A stretch of DNA of 36,536 nucleotides from positions 1 through 36,536 of the forward strand of contig NZ_BAABDL010000026.1 of the NCBI RefSeq assembly GCF_039539605.1, in the 5' to 3' direction. The notes beneath the pieces are model-generated. The model did no database searches and had not been told where the DNA came from. It worked only from the letters and a program-made list of their open reading frames with translations. The stretch's first letter is position 1; every line of letters starts with the position of its first letter. The DNA is from Amphibacillus indicireducens. GTDB taxonomy: Bacteria; Bacillota; Bacilli; Bacillales; Amphibacillaceae. A program made the translations under genes and the position numbers. Positions 31,199-36,536 of the stretch are shown one piece after another.

Positions 31199-32509
31199 AT
31201 GAGAAAAGCTGTCGTAGCAATAGTTGGACGACCAAATGTTGGGAAGTCAACTATATTTAATCGACTAGTCGGTGAAAGAATTTCAATTGTAAATGATACT
31301 CCAGGTGTAACGAGAGATCGTGTCTATTCAAAAGTTGAATGGTTAACGACTGAATTTAATTTAATTGACACAGGAGGGATCGAGTTAGGAAACGAACCAC
31401 TTCTCGTTCAAATGAGAGAGCAAGCTGATATCGCAATTAATGAAGCGGATGTCATTATTTTCATTGTCAACGGTAGAGATGGGATAACTGCTGCTGATGA
31501 AGAAGTAACTAAAATTCTTTATCGGTCAAATAAACCTGTCGTTTTAGCTGTCAATAAGATTGATAACCCAGAAATGCGAGAAGATATTTATGAATTTTAT
31601 AGTTTAGGTTTTGGCGAACCTTATCCGATTTCAGGAGCGCATGGTCTAGGCCTAGGTGATTTACTAGATCGTGTGGTTGAACTATTTCCAGCTCACGATG
31701 GTAAACTTGAAAATGAAGATGCGTTACATTTTAGTGTTATCGGTCGACCGAATGTTGGAAAGTCATCGCTCGTCAACGCTATTTTACAACAAAGTCGAGT
31801 AATTGTTAGTGATATTGCTGGTACAACTAGAGACGCTATTGATTCTCCATTTGTATTCGATGGTGAAGATTATGTCATTATCGATACGGCAGGAATGAGA
31901 AAACGCGGTAAGATTTATGAGTCAACAGAAAAGTATAGTATTTTGCGTGCACTGAAAGCAATTGATCGGTCAGATGTTGTTCTGATCGTTATTGACGCTT
32001 CAACCGGAATTATTGAACAAGATAAGCGAATTGTCGGGCATGCTCACGATGCTGGAAAAGCGATCGTGATCGTCGTAAATAAGTGGGATACAATTGAATC
32101 AGATCAAGAAGCAATGAGAAAGTTTGAGGCGGAGATTCGAGCTCATTTCTTATTTTTAGACTATGCACAGATTGTCTTCTTATCTGCCCTAACAAAGAAA
32201 AGAATTCACACATTAATGCCGCAAGTTCGTCTAGCTAGCGAAAACTATAGTAAACGAGTTGAAACAAGTGTTTTAAACGATGTGATTATGGATGCGATTG
32301 CAGTCAATCCTACACCAACTGTTCGTGGTAAGCGATTGAAAGTATTATACGCGACTCAAGTTGCCGTTAAACCGCCTACCTTTGCGGTATTTGTCAATGA
32401 TCCTGATTTGATGCACTTTTCATATCGTCGTTTTTTAGAAAACAAAATTAGAGAGGCTTTTGGTTTTGAAGGCACTCCGATAAAAATTCTCGCTAGAAAG
32501 CGTGGTTAA
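31199..32509 (+). CDS. der: Ribosome-associated GTPase Der (EngA)
   Basis: Essential GTPase in 50S subunit maturation. It has tandem G domains in 436 residues: the first P-loop is GRPNVGKST (10-18), with DTPGVTRDR and NKID; the second P-loop is GRPNVGKSS near residue 182, with DIAGTTRDAID and NKWD. A KH-like domain fills the C-terminal 80 residues. It is followed by gpsA after 12 bases. Confidence 0.97.
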   Translation: MRKAVVAIVGRPNVGKSTIFNRLVGERISIVNDTPGVTRDRVYSKVEWLTTEFNLIDTGGIELGNEPLLVQMREQADIAINEADVIIFIVNGRDGITAADEEVTKILYRSNKPVVLAVNKIDNPEMREDIYEFYSLGFGEPYPISGAHGLGLGDLLDRVVELFPAHDGKLENEDALHFSVIGRPNVGKSSLVNAILQQSRVIVSDIAGTTRDAIDSPFVFDGEDYVIIDTAGMRKRGKIYESTEKYSILRALKAIDRSDVVLIVIDASTGIIEQDKRIVGHAHDAGKAIVIVVNKWDTIESDQEAMRKFEAEIRAHFLFLDYAQIVFLSALTKKRIHTLMPQVRLASENYSKRVETSVLNDVIMDAIAVNPTPTVRGKRLKVLYATQVAVKPPTFAVFVNDPDLMHFSYRRFLENKIREAFGFEGTPIKILARKRG

Positions 32510-32521
32510 GGAGCTGATTAA

Positions 32522-33565
32522 ATGGAAAAAATAGCTGTACTAGGTGCTGGAAGCTGGGGAACGGCTTTAGCTATGGTGTTAAATAGTAATGGTCATGACG
32601 TTAGATTGTGGACACATATTGAAAAACATGCAAATGAAATTAATCAGACACGTCGTAATGAAGTCTATTTAAAAGATGTTGTCATTCCTGATCAAATTAA
32701 AGCCTATTTTGACTTGAAAGAGGCGATTGACGACGTTTCAACTATTTTATTGGTTTTACCTACTGAGGCGATTCGGATGGTTTGTCAACAGCTTAAAGCA
32801 GTGTTAACCGATAAAGTGAGTATCATCCATGGAACAAAGGGGATTGAACCAGAAACATTTAAACGTGTATCTGAAATGATTGAAGAAGAATTGCCTAGAG
32901 AGCTTTATGATGAGATAGTTGTCCTGTCAGGTCCGAGCCATGCAGAGGAAGTCAGTCTAGGGCATCCAACAACAGTAACAACGACATCGAAATCTGAACA
33001 AGCTGCGCTACATGCACAGGGTTTGTTTATGAATGATCGGTTTAGAGTTTATACAAGCACTGATTTAATTGGTGTTGAATTAGGTGGAGCATTAAAGAAT
33101 ATCATTGCTTTAGGTGCTGGAATTTCTGATGGTCTTGGTTTTGGTGACAATGCTAAAGCAGCTCTTGTCACAAGGGGATTAGCTGAAATGGCTCGATTAG
33201 GTACAGCTATGGGAGCTGATCCATTGACTTTTATTGGTTTGACTGGGATCGGCGATTTAATCGTAACCTCGACTAGTCGCCACAGTAGAAACTGGAATGC
33301 AGGTAATTTGTTAGCTCAAGGTTTTTCATTAGATGAAGTATTAGCTAAAATGAACATGGTTGTTGAAGGGGTAAGAACAGCAAAAGCAGCTTATCAATTG
33401 GGGAAAGCAAAAGGTATCGTCATGCCGATCACTTTCGGTATTTATAAAATATTATTCGAAGATGCTGACCCTCGAGAAATTGTTGAACAATTAATGACGC
33501 GTTCGAAACGAAATGAAGTTGATGAAGTTCATACGTTATTGAAACAATATTATCGCCAAGATTAA
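32522..33565 (+). CDS. gpsA: NAD(P)H-dependent glycerol-3-phosphate dehydrogenase
   Basis: Makes sn-glycerol-3-phosphate from dihydroxyacetone phosphate for phospholipid synthesis. The 347-residue product has the dinucleotide-binding GAGSWG (8-13), HGTKGIEPET, the catalytic-lysine region ELGGALKNIIALGAG, and GLTGIGDLIVTSTS. AAGGAGCTGATTAA precedes the ATG. It is co-transcribed with der, and probably with the next gene. Confidence 0.96.
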   Translation: MEKIAVLGAGSWGTALAMVLNSNGHDVRLWTHIEKHANEINQTRRNEVYLKDVVIPDQIKAYFDLKEAIDDVSTILLVLPTEAIRMVCQQLKAVLTDKVSIIHGTKGIEPETFKRVSEMIEEELPRELYDEIVVLSGPSHAEEVSLGHPTTVTTTSKSEQAALHAQGLFMNDRFRVYTSTDLIGVELGGALKNIIALGAGISDGLGFGDNAKAALVTRGLAEMARLGTAMGADPLTFIGLTGIGDLIVTSTSRHSRNWNAGNLLAQGFSLDEVLAKMNMVVEGVRTAKAAYQLGKAKGIVMPITFGIYKILFEDADPREIVEQLMTRSKRNEVDEVHTLLKQYYRQD

Positions 33566-33583
33566 TGATGAACATCACCAACT

Positions 33584-33622
33584 CTCCTTGCATATAGTAT
33601 CGTAAAATGTTAAGCAAGGAGG
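33584..33622 (+). promoter_or_regulatory. Hairpin that can hide the spoVIF ribosome-binding site
   Basis: CTCCTTGC (33584-33591) is exactly complementary to GCAAGGAG (33614-33621), which is the ribosome-binding site of the next gene; U83 with G22 may add a wobble pair. The 22-base loop is AU-rich. Confidence 0.55.
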
Positions 33623-33629
33623 AAGTTAG

Positions 33630-33890
33630 GTGAGTGACAAACAGTCGAATATTTTTAGCCAAATTAAAAATAAAACGAATATAAACCCCAATGACATTTT
33701 TAAAGTTGCCAATTCAGTTCAAAATGCTGATTTTTCTGATGAAGCAACAGTTAGAGATCTTGTTAATAAGTTGAGTCAAATGGCGAACAAGCCAATTTCA
33801 AAAGAGAAAGAAGATAAACTTGTTCAAGCAATTACTCAAAATAAAATTCCTAAAGATATGAATACACTAGGGCAATCATTTAAAAAGTAG
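33630..33890 (+). CDS. Stage VI sporulation protein F-like protein
   Basis: The 86-residue product resembles the SpoVIF (YjcC) family of small sporulation proteins: FKVANSVQNADFSDEATVRDLVNKLSQ and the ending PKDMNTLGQ fit the family pattern. In B. subtilis SpoVIF is needed for GerR-controlled coat gene expression, but its locus is different. The start is GTG, with GGAGG seven bases upstream; this site can be covered by the upstream hairpin. Confidence in the family is good, in the exact role lower. Confidence 0.8.
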   Translation: MSDKQSNIFSQIKNKTNINPNDIFKVANSVQNADFSDEATVRDLVNKLSQMANKPISKEKEDKLVQAITQNKIPKDMNTLGQSFKK

Positions 33891-33990
33891 TTAAAGTTGG
33901 GTGTTTGTTTATACATCAATTACGCCACCGCATAAACTATTATGCACAAGTACTCACTTTAAGGTTGCTTTTGGGTATTAATCTGAGTCA

Positions 33991-34027
33991 AGCCGAGTTA
34001 GAAAGCCCCTCTAACTCGGCTCTATTT
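33991..34027 (+). terminator. Terminator of the gpsA-spoVIF unit
   Basis: AGCCGAGTTAGA pairs exactly with TCTAACTCGGCT around a 7-base loop; the T-tail (CTATTTG) is modest. Confidence 0.8.
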
Positions 34028-34146
34028 GTATGTCTATATTAAAGTTGTTTTTGAATAGTGAATTAAATACATTAAACCCAATCTGGTGCATATATATTGA
34101 ACAATTAAGTAAATCTAATTTTCATAGAAAGAATCGTCAATCATCT

Positions 34147-34177
34147 GTCATATTCTATTGGGACAACATCATAGAAT
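34147..34177 (+). promoter_or_regulatory. Sigma-E-type promoter of spoIVA
   Basis: GTCATATTCT (34147-34156) and CATAGAAT (34170-34177): the ATA-to-CATA spacing is 17 bases and the -10 matches CATACANT at all but one position. spoIVA is a sigma-E gene in B. subtilis. Confidence 0.68.
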
Positions 34178-34233
34178 CATAGTGTCAGAAGAAGCGCACG
34201 TTGCTGTGTCGAAGGAGATCGGGAGGGGATTTT

Positions 34234-35712
34234 GTGGAAAATGTAGATTTAATTAAAGATATTTCAAAACGCACGAATGGTGATATCTACCTTGGTGTAG
34301 TTGGTGCAGTTCGAACGGGTAAATCAACCTTCATAAAGAAATTCATGGAGAATGTTGTCATTCCTAACATGGAGGATGAACAAGAGCGTGTTCGAACTCA
34401 AGACGAGCTACCCCAAAGTTCAGCAGGTCGGACAATAATGACAACTGAACCAAAATTTGTTCCAAATCAAGCGGTACAATTAGAAGTTGATGAAGGACTG
34501 TTTGTCAATGTCAGATTAGTTGATTGTGTTGGTTACACAATAGAAAGTGCACAAGGATTTGAGGATGAAAATGGTCCGAGAATGATCCATACACCATGGT
34601 ATGAAGAGCCAATTCCTTTTAATGAAGCTGCCGAGATTGGTACTCGAAAAGTCATTCAAGAGCACTCAACAATAGGTGTTGTCGTAACTAGCGACGGTAC
34701 AATTGGAGATATTCCACGTGCAGATTATCTTGATGCAGAAGCTCGAATTGTTGATGAGTTAAAAGAAGTTGGTAAACCTTTTATTATGATTTTAAATTCA
34801 ACAAAGCCTTACCACCAAGAAACTGAACTTTTGCGTCAAGAATTAAATGAAGCATATGACATTCCAGTACTAGCAATGAGTGCAGAAAATATGAATGAAG
34901 AAGATGCATATAATGCACTTAGAGAAGCGCTATACGAGTTCCCTGTACTTGAGGTCAATGTTAATTTACCAAGTTGGGTGATGGTATTAGCGGAAGATCA
35001 TTGGCTGAAAGTCAGCTATCAAGAAGCAATTCAGGAAACAGTCAAAGACATTAGGCGTTTACGAGATGTCGATCGAATTATCGGCCATTTTAGCGCATAT
35101 GAATTTATTGAAACAGCAAAAATTCATGGTGTTGATATGGGTGAGGGAATGGCAGAAATTGATTTAGATGCACCGAATCATTTATATGATCAAGTATTAA
35201 AAGAAATAGTTGGTGAAGAAATAACAGGTAAAGATCATTTATTACGGTTAATGCAAGACTTTTCTAAAGCCAAAAGAGAATACGATCAAATATCAGATGC
35301 ACTTGCAATGGTGAAACAAACAGGTTATGGCGTAGCGTCACCGTCAGTCAATGATATGAAGTTAGAAGAGCCAGAGATCATTCGCCATGGTTCACGCTAT
35401 GGCGTTCGTTTAAAAGCAATCGCTCCATCGATTCATATGATAAAGGTCGAAGTTGAATCAGAGTTCTCACCGATTATTGGTACTGAAAAACAAAGTGAAG
35501 AGTTAGTTCGCTACTTAATGCAAGACTTTGAAGATGATCCATTATCAATTTGGCAGTCTGATATTTTTGGTCGTTCGCTAAGCTCAATCGTTCGCGAAGG
35601 CATTCAAGGAAAATTAACATTAATGCCAGAGAATGTCCGCCATAAATTAAAAGATACGTTAGAAAAAATAATTAATGAAGGTTCTGGCGGCATGATCGCC
35701 ATTATCCTATAA
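34234..35712 (+). CDS. spoIVA: Stage IV sporulation protein A, coat basement-layer ATPase
   Basis: Self-assembling ATPase that forms the basement layer of the spore coat on the forespore surface. The 492-residue length equals that of B. subtilis SpoIVA and the sequence is close throughout. Walker A is GAVRTGKST (24-32); RLVDCVGYT and the C-terminal GGMIAIIL, needed for anchoring through SpoVM, are present. The GTG at 34234 is chosen, with GGGAGGGG before it; the longer frame from 34201 is not supported by homology. A sigma-E-type promoter is upstream and a strong terminator follows. Confidence 0.97.
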   Translation: MENVDLIKDISKRTNGDIYLGVVGAVRTGKSTFIKKFMENVVIPNMEDEQERVRTQDELPQSSAGRTIMTTEPKFVPNQAVQLEVDEGLFVNVRLVDCVGYTIESAQGFEDENGPRMIHTPWYEEPIPFNEAAEIGTRKVIQEHSTIGVVVTSDGTIGDIPRADYLDAEARIVDELKEVGKPFIMILNSTKPYHQETELLRQELNEAYDIPVLAMSAENMNEEDAYNALREALYEFPVLEVNVNLPSWVMVLAEDHWLKVSYQEAIQETVKDIRRLRDVDRIIGHFSAYEFIETAKIHGVDMGEGMAEIDLDAPNHLYDQVLKEIVGEEITGKDHLLRLMQDFSKAKREYDQISDALAMVKQTGYGVASPSVNDMKLEEPEIIRHGSRYGVRLKAIAPSIHMIKVEVESEFSPIIGTEKQSEELVRYLMQDFEDDPLSIWQSDIFGRSLSSIVREGIQGKLTLMPENVRHKLKDTLEKIINEGSGGMIAIIL

Positions 35713-35743
35713 CGACTTGATCCTCAAGTCGTTTTATTTTTTG
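35711..35743 (+). terminator. Terminator of spoIVA
   Basis: AACGACTTGA and TCAAGTCGTT around TCC, followed by TTATTTTTT. It starts inside the stop codon. Confidence 0.92.
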
Positions 35744-35958
35744 CTTAATCCGATCTAGTTAGATAGGGATAAGTGACTATTTTTACTGATAAATTGTCGA
35801 ATAATGAGTATCTTTAGCAAAAGGTGCTTTGAAATGTTGTTTTTTTTATTCCAAATGTTGCTTTATTAAGATGGCTGTGTTAAGATTTAACTGGTTAAAG
35901 CTTGTCATAGCAACCTTCATAGTTCATCAATTCAAATTTTATTTGAATTTTTTATCAC

Positions 35959-36003
35959 TAATTTCAACAAATATTATTTATCTTGTATTTTTTGTTGAAA
36001 TTA
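35959..36003 (+). repeat. 13-bp perfect inverted repeat over the hbs promoter
   Basis: TAATTTCAACAAA (35959-35971) and its exact complement (35991-36003) are 19 bases apart. The right arm contains the -35 element (TTGTTG or TTGAAA). Confidence 0.65.
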
Positions 36004-36021
36004 TGGGAAAAGTCGTATAAT
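35992..36021 (+). promoter_or_regulatory. Sigma-A promoter of hbs
   Basis: TTGTTG (35992-35997), 18 bases, TATAAT (36016-36021). TTGAAA at 35995 gives an alternative, 15-base spacing. The leader to the ATG is about 120 bases. Confidence 0.65.
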
Positions 36022-36147
36022 ATAGGCTTTGTCATCAATTAATTTGGTGATCAGAAGTATAGAATTATAAGATTTGGTGAACAAATGGAATAAAACCGTT
36101 TAAATTCTTATGCTTCATGAATTTAAATTACGGAGGAGGTGAATATC

Positions 36148-36420
36148 ATGAACAAGACAGATTTAGTTAATGCTGTAGCTGAAAAGAGTGAGCTTTCTAA
36201 AAAGGATGCTGCAAAAGCTGTTGATGCAGTTTTAGAATCTATCATGGATTCACTTAAAAACGGTGAAAAAGTACAACTAATTGGTTTTGGTAACTTCGAA
36301 GTACGTGATCGTGCTGCTCGTAAAGGCCGTAACCCACAAACTGGTGCTGAGATTCAAATCCCAGCAAGTAAAGTACCTGCTTTCAAACCAGGTAAAGCCC
36401 TTAAAGATATCGTAAAATAA
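36148..36420 (+). CDS. hbs: DNA-binding protein HU (HBsu)
   Basis: Major nucleoid protein, 90 residues, a typical HU dimer subunit. The helical N-terminus (MNKTDLVNAVAEKSELSKKDA) and the arm motif FGNFEVRDRAARKGRNPQTG are typical, and the RNPQTG proline region kinks DNA. The start at 36148 is chosen, with GGAGGAGGTG just upstream; an in-frame GTG at 36139 lies within that site. It follows spoIVA as in B. subtilis. A strong terminator ends the gene. Confidence 0.96.
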   Translation: MNKTDLVNAVAEKSELSKKDAAKAVDAVLESIMDSLKNGEKVQLIGFGNFEVRDRAARKGRNPQTGAEIQIPASKVPAFKPGKALKDIVK

Positions 36421-36434
36421 TATTTACATAGGGC

Positions 36435-36465
36435 AAAAGAGGGTGCATACTATGCACCCTCTTTT
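36435..36465 (+). terminator. Terminator of hbs
   Basis: AAAAGAGGGTGCATA pairs with its exact complement around a minimal loop; TTTT ends the right arm. A group IIC intron begins about five bases further. Confidence 0.92.
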
Positions 36466-36469
36466 AGTT

Positions 36470-36536
36470 GTGTGCCCAGCATGGGTGCAGACTCTAGGGT
36501 GAAAGTCCCGAACAGTGAAGGCAGTAGTAGCTGTAG
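36470..36536 (+). mobile_element. Group IIC intron, 5' end (cut by the window edge)
   Basis: GTGTGCCCAGCATGGGTG, then CTAGGGTGAAAGTCCCGAAC and GTGAAGGCAG, follow the domain I start of the Oceanobacillus iheyensis group IIC intron closely. The 5' end is the conserved GTGYG. IIC introns typically insert just past terminator hairpins, and this one starts five bases after the hbs terminator. The reverse transcriptase gene, if any, lies beyond the window. Confidence 0.9.

Larger units (their letters stand above)
33891..34233 (+). other. Intergenic region before spoIVA
   Basis: It contains the gpsA/spoVIF terminator (33991-34027) and a sigma-E-type promoter (34147-34177). The rest is AT-rich with nothing further seen. 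Confidence 0.6.
35713..36147 (+). other. Intergenic region between spoIVA and hbs
   Basis: Besides the spoIVA terminator it carries a 13-bp inverted repeat, the hbs promoter and an untranslated leader of about 120 bases. Short open frames (35829-36020) are very AT-rich and lack ribosome-binding sites. Confidence 0.6.

Noticed and set aside
35829..36020. 63-residue frame before hbs
   Set aside because: It is very AT-rich, lacks a ribosome-binding site and runs through the hbs promoter and its inverted repeat.
1..36536. tRNA, rRNA or CRISPR arrays
   Set aside because: No cloverleaf, rRNA-like stretch or regularly spaced direct repeats were seen on either strand.

Overview
The window is chromosomal DNA from a low-GC, endospore-forming member of the Bacillaceae. 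Gene content and order follow the Bacillus subtilis xerD-to-hbs segment closely: xerD, dacF, spoIIAA-spoIIAB-sigF, spoVAF, lysA, ppiB, ribT, scpA-scpB, dacB-spmA-spmB, rluB, resD-resE, sigX-rsiX, fer, ypbB-recS-ypbE-like, mecB (ypbH), sleB-ypeB, ypfA-cmk-plsC-rpsA, yphA, der-gpsA, a spoVIF-like gene, spoIVA and hbs. The rod-shaped spore-former group is secure. A finer placement (for example Amphibacillus-like, because the cytochrome c biogenesis genes are missing next to resDE) is only a guess.

Layout. 1-0.7 kb: a truncated zinc-ribbon transposase on the minus strand. 0.87-6.25 kb: xerD, then forespore genes. dacF has an excellent sigma-F-type promoter, the spoIIA operon an excellent sigma-H-type promoter and spoVAF a sigma-G-like one. 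6.5-10.3 kb: lysA-ppiB, ribT and the condensin genes scpAB. 10.3-16 kb: a lipoprotein gene, the spore-cortex operon dacB-spmA-spmB, rluB and the ResDE two-component system. 16.1-17.9 kb: the ECF sigma factor SigX and its anti-sigma factor, with a textbook autoregulatory promoter. 17.9-20.65 kb: an accessory island of about 2.7 kb, made of hairpin-rich non-coding DNA around a two-gene cassette (small membrane protein plus secreted beta-rich protein). 20.65-24.6 kb: ferredoxin, YpbB, RecS helicase, a YpbE-like stub and the MecA-family adaptor. 24.8-27.1 kb: the germination cortex-lytic pair SleB/YpeB. 27.2-33.9 kb: PilZ protein, CMP kinase, PlsC, S1-type protein, YphA, Der, GpsA and SpoVIF. 34.2-36.4 kb: SpoIVA and the HU protein. 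The window ends inside the 5' end of a group IIC intron inserted just past the hbs terminator.

How the genes work together. Many serve one programme: commitment to sporulation (spoIIA operon), spore coat and cortex assembly (spoIVA, dacB, spmAB, dacF, spoVIF) and germination (spoVAF, sleB, ypeB). The rest are housekeeping genes for chromosome segregation, ribosome maturation, lipid and lysine synthesis, and envelope or redox sensing. Compared with B. subtilis, several blocks are absent at their usual positions: deoB-punA after xerD, spoVAA-AE before spoVAF, the ribDEABH genes before ribT, resABC before resDE, and seaA before der. The window cannot show whether they are elsewhere in the genome.

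Most notable observations: the 5' end of spoVAF, where the conserved reading frame opens without a normal start codon next to a correctly phased U-UUA-AAC slippery heptamer; a hairpin that would hide the spoVIF ribosome-binding site; a 13-bp perfect inverted repeat over the hbs promoter; the cassette island with diverged, oppositely oriented structured repeats on both sides; and the IIC intron at a terminator. None is proven to be a new system; the cassette island and the spoVAF start are the best candidates.
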